DNA of 64,000 bases from Irpex lacteus (Eukaryota > Basidiomycota > Agaricomycetes > Polyporales > Irpicaceae): contig MQVO02000012.1 in the NCBI GenBank assembly GCA_001986395.2, positions 434,001-498,000 on the forward strand, written 5' to 3'. The notes under the pieces are model-generated. The model did no database searches and was not told where the DNA came from. It was given only the letters and a program-made list of their open reading frames with translations. Shown here in pieces: positions 22,770 to 34,943 of the stretch; the stretch's first letter is position 1, and each line of letters opens with the position of its first letter. Made by a program: the position numbers and the translations under genes.

Positions 22770-24812
22770 ATGGGCCTTGCAGCGACGGTATATGCGCAAC
22801 ATCTCTCCACCTACGGTTATGGATACCCACTATGGTATCCTGAACCCATGACTGGGGAGGACGGTCGTACTCGCAATGTATGCCTGGGAGATGTTGGCTA
22901 CGTTGACGAGGACGGTGGCTTTCGTAGCCTGTTCAACATAACCGTAGACGCCACTGACGAGCTCAACGCCTACGGTGTCCCAGAGGGATTTGTGCCCGTC
23001 GAATATAACACCAATCTCAAATCTGTCAAAGAAGACTTTCTCAACCCTCAACCATTCTGCAGCAAAAACGTCACAGTCCATGTAGCGGAAGCGTCCGCAT
23101 CTATGTAAGTTGTTTATATCAGGTGGTGTGGTATGCTGATATGCTCCGGTGATCCAGAAATGTTATCGGAATGGCCGAAGGAAAAGCTTCATATGGCTTT
23201 CGTTGCGCCAGCCACCGCGGGGCGTTCTTGGTTCTGAACGATCATGCAGAAAAGGCGTCCTTCAGTCCTAATGTGGCTTTCGAGAGGTATATGCTTCAAC
23301 ACCACGCGAGCTGGTATGATTTTGCCACAGACCCCAGAAAGTTTGGCATCCGATGCAATCGCGAGGATCTCGTTATCGTGAGAGGGATGATGAGGACTTC
23401 GGCGTGGGCAGTCGGAGCATTCCTTGGAAGCACAGACAGTGCACAGCAAGTCACCGTCGGTGCACAAGTATCACCTGTCGCCGGTGCGAAGCTCACTCTG
23501 TCCTCGGAGCACAGCGAGTACTGCAATTGCGAACAGCGGAGTGGCCCAAGCCGCTCATCATCGCGCGCCTTAATTGGTCACCAAGACTTTCAAGGGATGG
23601 TATCACAAAATAGTGGAAAGCCAATCAAGGATCAATGCGTATTTCTTAATTTCTATAAGATCAAATATCGGAAAATCTTCCCGACAAAGATCGTTGCAAA
23701 CGGAGACTTGTCCTTCCATGGATGGGAAGATCCCGATGACAGTGGGGACGACTTGGTGTTATCCACTAGATTGACCGCGGAAGTAGAGACTGAGGACAAT
23801 CCAGTATGTGGGATTTATTCTTGCTATTGGTGCCCTACGTCCTCACGACAACAATATCAGATCAGAAGTCCTCTGGATGATGTACTAGAGTACATACTTC
23901 AGGTGAGTAATATGATAAATAAGGTTCTCACGCGAAATGTCTTGCTGATTTTTTGCAGTTTTCCGAAGCAAAGGTGGCGATTGTAAGCGACATGGATATC
24001 GAGGGGCTTTTCCCTGTAAGTGCTGGCTGTGTTTGACTACTTAAGAGTGATACAGAACGCTAGGTCCAGGGCGCTTACATCCCCCTGGAACTTGCTACTG
24101 CTCTCCGTGAGCTACGGCCACCAATTGTGGTTGACGATTCCGAAGGTTTGAGTGCATCTTCCTTGGCCGTCATAAGACAAGTACTGAATGGTTTTCGCAT
24201 GCGTAATAGCTGGCCATCTCAATCTTCAGCATTCCGGCCTTTCGTATGTTCGTAGATGTATTACCTTTGTCAAATCTCTCGATATTGGCTGATGTGTGTT
24301 GATCAGGCACAGTTCTCTCGTGTATCATCTGAGTCAGATGTCACCATGCTACATACGCAGGCCCGTCTTTCCAATGCAACGCAAAGTACGACTTGTGACT
24401 TTGCCCAAGGACCCATTCTTAATGCCGCGTCGCCGGGCTCTGCTACCACAAGTAAGAAGTCATGGGAGAGGTGTACAGGTAAGGTTCTACATCTACTGCT
24501 AGAAAGCTCCCTGGACGAATTACATGCACAAGAGAGCTATGAAGTGAACCCGGGCCTTAACCCAACCACCTTGTCTGCCCCAGTCCAGTCGCCTGGGAGC
24601 CAAAGCGAGCACAGGTATTACACTTGAACTTCAATAACAACGGTCTGATATATATATGTGTATCACCATTTAGGGTACCGCAAGGTTCATATCACCCTGA
24701 AGATCTCAAACAGGACGCGATGGGTGTCGACATGCCCTATGGAGCAGACACTTCTCTTCTGGTGTCCCTGAAACGGACTCGGCAGGACTCGCATGTCTAT
24801 TCCCGTGCGTAA
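22770..24812 (+). CDS. Hypothetical protein (mushroom-type family of unknown function)
   Basis: Exons 22770-23104, 23158-23803, 23861-23902, 23959-24015, 24064-24145, 24230-24243, 24307-24614 and 24674-24812 close into 540 aa. The conserved-looking part is N-terminal: RNVCLGDVGYVDEDGGFRSL, YGVPEGFVPVEYN, then VHVAEASASINVIGMAEG, which reads like the recurrent orphan proteins of Agaricomycetes. The middle block DDVLEYILQFSEAKVAI is also compact, while the C-terminal 150 residues are Ser/Thr-rich and disordered. I do not recognise a catalytic motif, signal peptide or membrane segment. The 23804-23860 intron is divisible by three and stop-free, so it may be retained. The gene follows repeat copy B and ends only about 250 bp before the transcription-factor gene; a longer model running into that gene cannot be excluded. 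Confidence 0.6.
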
Positions 24813-25060
24813 AATCTAGCGATCACAACTCGATGGCTATTAACTATTAGTCGAATATCTCATCGATCATATAGCATTCGACGTGTCTCAGCAACCACCT
24901 CGCAAGTCATTACGACATGAGGGAAAGAAAGAGACTCCCAACGTATGTCTTCAACGGCGTTTCTGCGATGCAAACTTTTCTAAACAATATTTAGATCGAG
25001 GGGAGTGACATAAGTCGGTCGACAGAGCTGAAACCGTCAGAGCATGTTGACGCCTTGCAT

Positions 25061-27589
25061 ATGAAATATATGGCTACAACATCTTCTACAGTTGTGCCCC
25101 CTACGATACCAAGTTCAAAAGCAAATCCGAGCTGCTGGACCTGCAGACTCCGTAGAAAGGTACGCGCTCATCGCCGTATGCCACTTTATCCTCTACATGC
25201 CCCTGTTGACCTCGTCGTCGTTCATCGCCAAACATTCGATGTCCGCCTCTGCCTTTTTTGGACTGACGCTGACATCGACCCCTTTGTAGAAATGCGATGA
25301 GCAGCCAAACGCAGATGGAGACTGCCAGACCTGTGTTCGTCTCCATCTCCAATGTCTTGGCTTCGGCGCAAAGCGACCAGATTGGATGAGAGTGAGTATC
25401 ACGACATCCAATTGTGTCCGTAATCTCTTACAACACGCCATTTCCAGGAGAAAAGCAACGTGACCGAGGTGCGGGAGAAGATCAAGACGTTCTTGACCTC
25501 GCAGGGCATGATCATAGACCGATCTGGCCCAGGTCCACGAACAACCGAGGGTGATTCTCCTGACCTCATTCTCGTCGAGAACTTCCTGGCGACCCCGCCT
25601 GTAAACACTACTCCGCTTGCTCCTGCGCCCTCTACTGGCTCTCATGAGCAGCAGCAAGGTTCTGCCTCATATATTTGCGATCCTTCGCAATATCATTCCT
25701 CGCCTCAAATTCCCCCACCGGACCAGCATCAGCACCAGAACGCTCCTCCATTCCAGCGGCAGCAACAAACCGGTGTGTACTCCTCCATGTTTCTCTACAA
25801 TCTCATTGGTAGTAATTTCCCCCAGCCTGGGCTTCCAGTCTATCTCACCCCCACGAGACGCACCCTGATGCGTCAACGGTACGAGGCGGTCAATTGTCCG
25901 CGCCTCCTCCTTCCGCATCGTGTAAGACTCCGTACCGTTATTGGCTGCATTGCGGGTGCATTGTACTCAATGCCCTCTCTGTTGGCAGGGCCACCTTCTA
26001 CATCTGGATATCCGTCTGTCTACCCGTCAAGATCAACAACGCCATCAACGCTAACTAATGCCAACAGTTCCAACCATATGGCAGTGACTCGCGCAGTGGT
26101 GTCTTCGGTGCAAAGTTCCTTCTCACCGCTTTACACCGCTAACGGATGCATCACCAGTTCTGACGATGACTGCCAGGATGCATCGCCGTCTTCACATATG
26201 ATCCCAAACCAGATGCGACCATACGACCAGGATGCTCTTGTTCTGTATTACATGTCTGATGTGTTGCCGATCCAATACCTTCTGTCTGATATGTCGTCCA
26301 TTAGCCGCTGCATCTACAAGCTCATACAAACAAGCTCTGCAGCACGAGATGCCGCTTGTGCCCTCGCAACCATCCACCGCGACCGTGTCGGTTATTCCTC
26401 ATATAACAATGGTGCACTCAACCTCGTCCACAGCAGCTCCTCTGACGAGACGCGCCTCCAAATACTCCTCACGAACCTCGTCCAGAACACGCATATGGTC
26501 ACAGAGGGCGACGCCATGGCAGGCCTACACGCGATCTCGTTGATCCTCTTCAAAGGCGGTCGTGGTGCCTGGGATCTTCCACTGCAAGTGGCCAGCGTGT
26601 ACGTGAAGAGAGTGCTCGAGAACAACCAGTTCTACGGCCCCGAGGACGTCATGCGGCATTGCACAGAGAGCACACGGTTCATCATCAAGACGACGATGTG
26701 GTTCGACGTCCTAGCAAGCGTGACCGCACAGACCATCCCACGGTTCCTCGAGACGTACCGCCAGCTGTTCGACCCGAACAGGTCCTACCTCGAGGACGCT
26801 GCGAATTCGAGGGGACGGTGTCCGCCCGAGACGAGCATGCTGGACGTCGTTGGCTGCGAGAACAACATCGTGCTCGCCATTGCGGAGATCTCGTGGTTGG
26901 CGTATTGGAAGGAGATGCAGGTGCGGAACCAGTGTCTTAGCATCCAGAGACTCGTCGAGCGGGGGCTGGAGATACAGAGGAAGTATATCACACCGGGTGG
27001 GTCGTGTTCGCCTACTGCGCGACAGGTGCATCCTGAGCTCGCGCAGGCTGTGATGTACGTACGGCACCCGCACCACCACAATGGAGGAGGAATGAACGGT
27101 GGAATGGGCCACAATGGAATGCAGGCGCCGATGGGCAGTCTGCATCAGTCGCAAAAGGTCGACGAGCACGCTGAAGTCGAGATTCGTCGTAGCCACACAA
27201 ACGACATCTTCCGCGCCTCAGCGAAACTATACCTACACACCGTCCTCTCCGGCGACTACCCCTCCTGCCCCGAGATCATCGAGTCCGTCATGGACGTCAT
27301 CGAGTGCCTGAAGCGGGTACCCTTGAACAAGGGTATGCTCACGCGGTCTGTACTGCGTAGCGTCGTATTTGGTATCTGCATCGCGGGGTGTCTGACGGAC
27401 AACTTGAACCAAAGGGAGTTTTTGATGCAGCTGTTGGATTCGCAGCAGAACGAGCGGATTGGAAATATGGTGGAGGTGAAGGTACTTATGAAACAGGTGT
27501 GGGAGAGGCGTACTAGTGGTATGAATGATCAGCCGGTGAACTGGAGAGAGGTCATGAAGGCTCAAGGCGATGTCTTGTTGCTCGCTTAA
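25061..27589 (+). CDS. Zn(II)2Cys6 fungal transcription factor
   Basis: Exons 25061-25159, 25290-25391 and 25448-27589 give about 780 aa. The binuclear zinc cluster is split by the first intron: Cys-x2-Cys-x6-Cys-x9-Cys-x2-Cys-x6-Cys, starting SCWTCRLRRKKCDE at about residue 23 and ending LHLQC. Its basic residues follow the second cysteine as usual. A Gln/Pro/Ser-rich linker leads to a helical regulatory region (YYMSDVLPIQYLL, then the DPNRSYLEDAAN and AEISWLAYWKEM blocks) that looks like the fungal-specific transcription factor domain of the Fungal_trans_2 type. It should bind DNA in the nucleus; targets are unknown. The start may be 25061 or 25070. A stop-free 57 bp candidate intron at 25932-25988 could remove a short segment without frame change. 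Confidence 0.85.
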
Positions 27590-28030
27590 GGCCTACTTGA
27601 CGTTTGTCTCCTCCTGCTAGGGGCACCGTTAGTATCATCGTCATGCGATGTTCCGCGGCTCCGTCTTGCGTACTATCTATTCCCCACTTGCCTTATGCCC
27701 ACGCAGACCTCACGCCTACGTCGTACTCGTCAATGGACCGCACAGCTGTACTCCACGAACTTCTCATCGAGCGTACGACCGCCGGATTACAGATCATATA
27801 TTATACTCATACTGCTACTTCCTTGTCCGGCGTATCGTCGCCACTCACCCGGGCCTCTGCCAAGCTCGCTGTCACAGGGTTGCTTGTCTGCGCGGCCCAC
27901 AGTGCCACGTTGGCGATGGTTTGATTCATATTCACTCAATTCTCTCATGAACGATCAATAAATTAGGCCCGTAAAGCATCCTTTGTCTTCGTACCTCAGA
28001 TTCCACAAATCACTACCAGAGGTAATAGTA
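27590..28030. other. Convergent intergenic region
   Basis: Between the ends of the Zn2Cys6 gene and the F-box gene. Three overlapping plus-strand open frames occur in 27604-27961, but none has features of a gene. It is probably 3' UTR. Confidence 0.55.
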
Positions 28031-29751
28031 TTAGTGCTGTGGAGCCTCCAGTTCTTGTTCTAGTAACTGTCGAGCCGTTATGACATCCAGACGTAGAATA
28101 TCTTCATACCGAATCCACACTTTGCGGTCTGGTTCAAACGTACACCAGTCCTCCACAGTCAATGACTCGAGCTTCGGAAAAAGAACGCGAACAAGCAGCA
28201 TTAAGGTTTCGACCTCTCTATCGCCCAGCGGGCCATGAAACAACAGGGTGAGCCTCTTCATCGAATTATCGCGAGTTGGCAGTGTCGGCAAATCATCGAT
28301 AGAAAACGGGAAGACATTCTTGATGATGAATTTGGCAGTTGTGAGTTTCGGGCAAACGCTGCAGAGGCGATAGACTCCAAAAAGTGACCACGAAGGTCGA
28401 CCTGGTCTGAAGCCGATGACGTGGCAGTAGTCGCAGAACAAAACGTTAAGATGTGACCAGGAGGCGCCAATATCCTCCAGAGTGCTATCGTCAACATGTA
28501 TGTCCGAGAGCCCACGTAGTCGTAAGAATTCTATGCGCCGCAAATTGGTTAGGATACTTAGCAACACTCCAGAGAGTATTCTTCCTTGTGCGAGATAGTC
28601 GGATCGGATGTGTATGAAGAGATGGCGGAGGGTGTGTGCACGAGATGCACTCGCTAGCAGTCTCCCAAACCACGTAGGCTGGCTTTCTGAGTCCTTGACG
28701 GACTGTAGGTTGAGGATGAGGACCAACTTGGTCAGATGACCTGCACATGGTAGTACTTGAAGGAGCGAAATGAGATCTTCCGTCCCAGATGTGGTAATAT
28801 GTAGCTCTTGCAGTGCTCCGAAACCGTGAGGTAAGAGTCGTGGAGAGGGGCCGCGATGAGCCACACAATCCAGCGTGAGGGTCATGAATCGAAGTTGAGG
28901 GAGTTCTGAGAGATGGTTCATCAGGGATTCCTGAAGAGCGAGATAGACTTCAAGAGTTCTCAATTCACGAAGCTGCGCGAGGAATTCATCCAGCATGTTG
29001 AGATAGCGATCGCGAGGTTCTTCCTCCTTTGGAAGCGGGAGAAAAAGGCGGACCATACGGAGGCGGAACCATCGTGAGCCAAAGATTGGGAGTGTCTCGA
29101 AGAGAGTTGTGTACGGATCGGGGTCCATTGGCGGATAGTCATCACTTGTGTGGTTCTCTCGTGATAAGTCGAGCGACCCCAGAGTGTCGCCACACACAAA
29201 GGGAGTGTACCTCGGGAGCGTGAACATTTTGTCACTAACCGGCGCCGTGTACTTTACGAGGTTAGGAAAGAGACTACGGGGTTGACCTTCCGCGCCCAGA
29301 CGAAGGAGGAAAGCCACGACGACTTCACGTGCATCGTTGGAGAGAGCAACGCAGTTGACACTGGGGACAAGAGTGATCCATAGACATTGGCCACGAAAAT
29401 CCCTTACCCGGTGGGCGTGTTTACAAAACATTTGCCAATCAGCTTGAGACGGCGCCCTGGTGAAGTCCTTGTGACATACGGCGGTCAATATGAGACCTAA
29501 CCACAGTAACAGGAGGAAAAACTGCTTACGATCTGGTGCATAAGAATCCCTGCACCCGGAGGCATCGCCTCAACTACAGCGTCGGTCATGCATCTGGCCA
29601 TTGGTACGAAGCTGTCCAGTCGCTTCCAGACTTAGTTCATAGCCTGATCGTAAAAACACTTGCAGGTTACCGATAGTTGCTTGCAGTCATCCCTCTCGAG
29701 GGAGCTAAACATCTGCATCTGCAGCTCTGCGAGTTGAAGACAAAGATGCAT
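28031..29751 (-). pseudogene. F-box/LRR-like gene interrupted by an in-frame stop
   Basis: Exon 1 (29530-29751) starts at an ATG and reads as a degenerate F-box (LSVTCKCFYDQAMN, then VWKRLDSFVPMARCM). Between these two pieces, at codon 40 (29634-29632), is TAA. A good intron follows (29468-29529, gtaagc...cacaag), joining in phase to a 479-codon second exon (28031-29467). That exon begins DFTRAPSQADWQMFCKHAHRVRDF-like and carries the irregular leucine-rich ladder of mushroom F-box proteins. Without the stop the protein would be about 552 aa. No alternative intron removes the stop in frame. It is either a recent pseudogene, a polymorphic null allele or a sequencing error; the long intact exon 2 argues that any loss is recent. 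F-box proteins of this kind would recruit substrates to SCF ubiquitin ligases. Confidence 0.72.
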
Positions 29752-30276
29752 TCTTTGACTGTCGTACCAATCTTTAGCTTTTCGAAAACGAGTAAGAAAT
29801 GACATAACCACGGGTCCTTACATAACACTGATACGATTCACTTGATGAAAGAGAGTTTCTTTCCTGGCCGGTTCGTCGCTGGAAGCCGTGGTCTCTGAAG
29901 GTGAACAAACGCAGCTGAGTCGACGTTGACAACCCGTTACACCGTGACTGTGACAGGACGTCCAAACCTTTGGTCTCCTTTGGTAATTGCCTGGCCTGAA
30001 TAAACACGGGTAGTATACGATGAGAGATGATTAATATTGGCGAGAGTTCGCGAGCTATTGAGAAACGAGCAGTAGCATCCACATAAATTGTTGTACCTAC
30101 GTGCGCAAGACTTGGTGAAAGTACTCCAAATTCATAGGCCAGTGAGCCCAAAACAGAGACCTGAACATGTAATCAACCTTTCCTGTACGGCAGAATCGCA
30201 CTGCAAAGATGGAAACAAAATCCACAACGTTAACCTACACAGAGGCCAACTCAACTCACGAAGCGGGAACTCTCGA
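29752..30276. other. Intergenic between two minus-strand genes
   Basis: It should contain the F-box gene promoter and the GTR2 3' UTR. No gene is seen. Confidence 0.55.
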
Positions 30277-31908
30277 TTATCCAATCTGCCTAGCCTCCTC
30301 CTCGACCTCACATATCTCCTGCACACCCTCCCTAAAGAACACAACATTATACTCCACAAGCCCGCGCCTCGACTCATACACCGCAGTCGGCACCAACGCC
30401 AACAAAGCCAGCGTCGGCGTGATCAGATGGTACATAATCGTATCGTGGCCGCCCGACGCGGTGTGCGAGAGCGACGAGGAGGCGTTGGGGTAGAATAAGT
30501 TCTTGAGTTTAGGTTTTTGGGTGTGCGTTGATAGGGAGGAGGGGGAGAGGGTGCCGTAGTTTGGTGGGACTGTGGAGGGGGATGTGGGATGCGGTGGTGA
30601 GGGGTGTTCGGGGAGGGGGAGGAGTGGTGGAGCGGGTGTTTGTGATGCTGAGGAGAGGTTGGAGGATTGGCGGGTGGGTGATGTGGGTAGTGAGGTTGTG
30701 GGTGAGGTTACGGTGCTGGGGGATGTGAATGCGTGTCGCGGCGGGCTTGCCGATATTGAGCTATATGCATATGAACACCTCGTCAGATAAAGTAATAAAG
30801 GAAATAGTGGTGAACTGACCGATAGAGTGGTCCAAAGGAGTTGAGCATCTGCAGATAATCACTACAGAGAGCATGCGTGTGGTCGACAGGCGATGCATCT
30901 GTGGCGACGTAAAGCCGTGATGAGACGTCGAACAGGTACGCTTTGGATGCTTGCGAGTTCTGTTGACAAAGTCAGAGATCGGTGAGACGGAAAACGATAG
31001 ATGCACACTTACCGCACAGAATACGTTCAGAAGATCTTCGAGATATGGAAGCGACCCTACCAGTTTCTGAAGCACCCGAGAGAACGCTTCATGTAACGAA
31101 TGGTCGTATATAGAAGTCAAGTGGAAGTTTATGGGTATTTGCTCGTATTCTGGTGACTCGTCCAATAGTTCGTCCAGAACACGCTGCTGAATATGTCGGA
31201 AATTCTCTATAGATACGTCAGTACTTAATTCAAACTATACGGTGTTCAATTTACCTATCCTGTACTCGTCAGTGTTGGCCTCTGCCTTATGCACGAATAC
31301 TTCCAAGTTGATAGAGGGGTTCTCTTGGTATGCAGCGATTGTAAAGTTCAACAACTTCGCGATTGGACCACCGTACAGATCCTACGTGGTTTCATCAGGG
31401 GCTATCATAGTGTGCAGAGGTTAAAGATGGACGCACCTGAATGTCGATAACGAATATCATCGTCGAGAACTGGCTGAGAGGGGCTCCGAGTGTTTCGAGA
31501 GTTGTCGTGCCAGGACAATCCCAGATTTCCAGGGGTATAATAGTGCTGGTACGATTGGGCGTACTTCAGTGACATTCGACATCCAGAAGCTTATAACGTC
31601 AAATGGCGCACTCGAATGCGTGCTTGGTTATGCGCGTAGTCATCTCGAGATAGAATGACTGCTTTGGTGGAAGCTTATTGAACAGAACTTCTTGTATAGA
31701 TGTCTTCCCACTTCTAGAAGCATATTGAATTGAGTACTTAGTCGCATAAATTCATTAGATAGCAGGCGTACTTGCGCATCCCCAGAAGGAGTATCTTTGA
31801 GCGTGCTATATTGTCGCCCAGGTCGTCGCCGGTAGTGAGAGTCTTCAAGGTCGAGCCATAGAAGGAACCGGCCAGCGGAGGGTTGCTCGGTGATCTTGAC
31901 GGCGCCAT
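30277..31908 (-). CDS. GTR2: Rag-family GTPase Gtr2 (RagC/D orthologue), TORC1 regulator
   Basis: Seven exons (31772-31908, 31612-31713, 31437-31563, 31255-31381, 31013-31206, 30820-30959, 30277-30760) give 436 aa in a single frame. The P-loop is LLLGMRKSGKTSIQEVLF (about residues 39-56), split by intron 1. Next come PLEIWDCPG (switch II), FVIDIQDLYG, VFVHKAEAN, FHLTSIYDHSLHEAFSRVLQ and, at the C-terminal Roadblock domain, KAYLFDVSSRLYVATDASPVD and RRGLVEYNVVFFREGVQEIC. These are RagC/D rather than RagA/B features. Gtr2 pairs with Gtr1 on the vacuole (EGO complex) and relays amino-acid sufficiency to TORC1. A Ser/Pro/Thr-rich insert of about 90 residues (30480-30750) interrupts the Roadblock domain, which is longer than usual. 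It is divergent from the AVT3-like transporter. Confidence 0.93.
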
Positions 31909-32105
31909 GACTAGTCGTGCTCGTCGTCGTCGTCGTCGTCCAGCAAGTCGCGATAGCCGTCGAGCACAGTCCACAAGGCTGTCGCGGAACAAGGACCGGA
32001 GCGCCTGAATGACCGCCATATGGCTCTCGGCTGAAGGAGTCTTAATCCTGACTCCCACCTGGCTCTCCCTCTCTTTCTCTCCAACTGCCACCATCGTCGA
32101 GAGAA
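31909..32105. promoter_or_regulatory. Divergent promoter of GTR2 and the AVT3-like transporter
   Basis: Only 197 bp separate the two ATGs, so both 5' UTRs and promoters overlap. It begins with a (TCG)n microsatellite at 31921-31940. No clear TATA box is seen. Confidence 0.6.
31921..31940 (+). repeat. (TCG)n microsatellite
   Basis: Nearly seven perfect tcg units directly upstream of the GTR2 start codon, within its likely 5' UTR. Confidence 0.9.
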
Positions 32106-34943
32106 ATGTCCTCGTCATCAAACACGCCGTCGCCGTCGAAGGCGGTCGACATCGCAAACAACAGAACAGTGGGCGAAGGGGTTAATGAGAGTCCTAGCAC
32201 CACTGGCATATCCGGCTCGCCATCTGCACGGCTGCTTCGCGCACAGTTCTCTGGTACACCTCTACTGCCTAATATCCCCACACGCTCGTCTGGGACGCCC
32301 ATAGGCACACCAAGAGGACTTGGGATCCCCGCGAATCTGCCCTCTGGCGAAAGCTCGTCGCGCAGACCGTCAATGTCAGTCGTCGGCAGCCGGAGACCTG
32401 ACACGCCCGGCAGCTCGGACAATAATGTCTGGGACGATATTCCCGACGAGGAGAAGGCAAAGATCCTCCGCAAGCACCTTGTCAGTCGCGACGAACGCCA
32501 GCAGGGGTCTCCGCGTGGCTCAGTGAGCGCTGGCTCCGACATTGAAGCAGGCAGTCCTGGACTGAGACGTCCGTCTAGCTCGCAGCTGCGTCCCCAACGA
32601 GAAGACACTGAGCCGTTTCCTGTGCCTTACCATGCGCCCGGGGCAGATGTGACGTGAGTCCCCTATCTCTTGTTTCACACGGTACGATGAACCTCCATGT
32701 GCGTCTTTGTACCACGTTCGAGGGTGCTGGTTATTGCGAAGAGTATATGGGGTGTATGGACCAGTTTGGATATTAACTGACCTGTATATGTATCGTAGTC
32801 ACAATATCTACAAGTGGCAAGCAGACAAACGTCGACAGGCAAGGCCTCGCGCTTCGTCCTTCGCTGGATCGACACGGTCTTCCGTCCATCCGACCTTTGA
32901 ACATATTCACGAGCCGGGAGGATTCCGAAGAAACTATGTCGCTATGCAGGCCGCTCAGAGGGGCGAGGAAGAACCTCAAATGCTCCGTAACTTTATCGAG
33001 TTCTTGTACATCTTCGGTCACTTCGTGAGTACCCTATCTTTCTCTGCGCCGGTAGCTCCTCAAACGGTATATATCAGGCTGGTGAAGACCTCGAAGAAAT
33101 CGAAGAGGAGGATGAAGAACCCGAAGACGACTTGGGCATCGAGCGAACGCCGTTTGCTCCCAACTCGCTGCTCGAAGGCGCAGAGGCTGGTATCCCATCG
33201 CATCTGATCACTCAAAGTCCTCCGGACTCGGATTTGCATGATACTCGTAAAGCCACAGAACGTTCTCCCCTTCTTCGCAGGTCTACTTCACGCCGCAGGA
33301 GAGCAAGTGTAGGCCCGCATGGCGATGCGACGGTAACACAAGCAGTTCTCATGGTAAGTCTTGATTTACACGCATAACATTCGTCGGTGATTTATCATTT
33401 TGCTGTAGTTGCTCAAATCATTCGTTGGTACTGGTATCCTCTTCCTTGGCAAAGCGTAAGCACAGCGAATAATAGCCCATGGGATGTTACTAACACTTCA
33501 GTAGTTTCTTCAACGGAGGCATTCTGTTCTCCAGCGCCATCCTCACATTTATCGCCCTCATCTCTCTCTACTCTTTCCTTCTACTGGTAAAGACCAAATT
33601 CGTCGTCTCCGGAAGTTTCGGAGACATCGGCGGCGCGCTCTACGGCCCCTGGATGCGTTTCGCCATCCTCTCCTCCATCGTCGTCTCCCAAATCGGCTTC
33701 GTCAGCGCATACATTATCTTCGTCTCCGAGAACCTCTCCGCCTTCGTCACAGCCATAACGAACTGCGCAACGAAACTCGGCATGCCATACTTTATCCTCC
33801 TCCAGATGGTGATATTCTTGCCGTTGGCGTTGGTGCGGAACCTGGCCAAGCTGAGCACGACGGCGCTCGTCGCTGATGTGTTCATTCTGGCGGGGTTGAT
33901 TTATATCTTTGGGAGCGAGGCCGCTATCATGTCGCGACGTGGACATGCCCATGTTGAATTGTTCAACCCGAAGGACTGGCCACTCTTGATTGGGTAAGTT
34001 GGTATCACTCATCCGCGGGATCTCAGTAAATGACGGCTGATGAAATTGTTGTAGAACCGCTGTGTTCTCGTTCGAGGGTATTGGTCTGGTTATCCCAATC
34101 ACGGACGCTATGAAGGAGCCAAGGAGGTTCCCTGCTGTATTGTCAGGTGTCATGCTTTTCCTCATGGGTAGGTCCACTCTTGTTCAGATTCTCGCTTATG
34201 AACGGTCATTGACACATTATCGGCCCTGATAACTTAGTGTTGTTCTGCGGCGCGGGTGTCATGTCGTATCTTACATTCGGCGCTGACGTGCAGACGGTGG
34301 TGATTGTCAATCTGGACACCTCAAGCAAGTTCACACAGGCTGTGAGTTGTTGTGTTTCTCGACAATATTCGTGTTGGTGCCAGAATTCTGACTTGTCATC
34401 TTTTTCAGGTACAATTCCTGTATTCCATGGCTATCATGCTTTCTGCGCCTCTGCAGCTCTTCCCGGCCGTTCGTATCATGGAGACCGGTATTTTCGAGCG
34501 TAGCGGCAAGTCAGACCCTCGCGTCAAGTGGCAGAAGAACATCTTCCGCTTTGCGACTGTCACCTTCTGCGCTACACTCAGCTACTTCGGCGCGGCCGAT
34601 TTGGATAAGTTTGTCTCGTTTATTGGAAGCTTTGCATGGTAAGTGATCGTTCTCTGATAGAGTTGCGAGTTTTAATTGTCTCCGCAGTGTGCCATTGTGT
34701 TACGTTTACCCCGCAATGTTGCACTACAAGGCGTGTGCACGCACTCGGAAACAGAAGATCGCGGATATTGCGCTCATGATCTTTGGCTTGGTTGCTGCGG
34801 CGTACACAACGATACAGACCGTTCGGGTAAGTCTAAGAATTCCGTGTGTCTGATTTCGAAGTGGAAGCTTATGCTGTATCTAGTTGATGTTGGAACCCGC
34901 TCCTGCCAGTGGTCCTACGTTTGGACAGTGCGATAACGCATGA
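32106..34943 (+). CDS. AVT3: Vacuolar amino-acid transporter, AVT3/SLC36-like
   Basis: Ten exons (32106-32653, 32799-33024, 33078-33353, 33409-33455, 33505-33993, 34055-34167, 34238-34341, 34409-34638, 34688-34826, 34884-34943) give 743 aa. The first about 350 residues are a Ser/Pro/Arg-rich cytosolic tail with PTRSSGTPIGTP and IYKWQADKRRQ. Then the amino-acid/auxin permease core begins at LLKSFVGTGILFLGKAFFNG. It continues with about ten hydrophobic segments, including YIIFVSENLSAF, VFSFEGIGLVIPITDAM and FVSFIGSFACVPLCYVYPAM. This order and the long N-tail match fungal Avt3-type transporters, which export neutral amino acids from the vacuole. Long predicted N-tails are common regulatory sites in this family. 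It is divergent from GTR2 with a 197 bp shared promoter. Confidence 0.9.

Noticed and set aside
27604..27961. Three overlapping open frames after the Zn2Cys6 gene
   Set aside because: They overlap in different frames, lack motifs and lie in the probable 3' UTR between convergent genes.
30088..30498. Plus-strand open frames of up to 136 codons opposite the end of GTR2
   Set aside because: They are shadows of the conserved Roadblock-domain exon on the minus strand.
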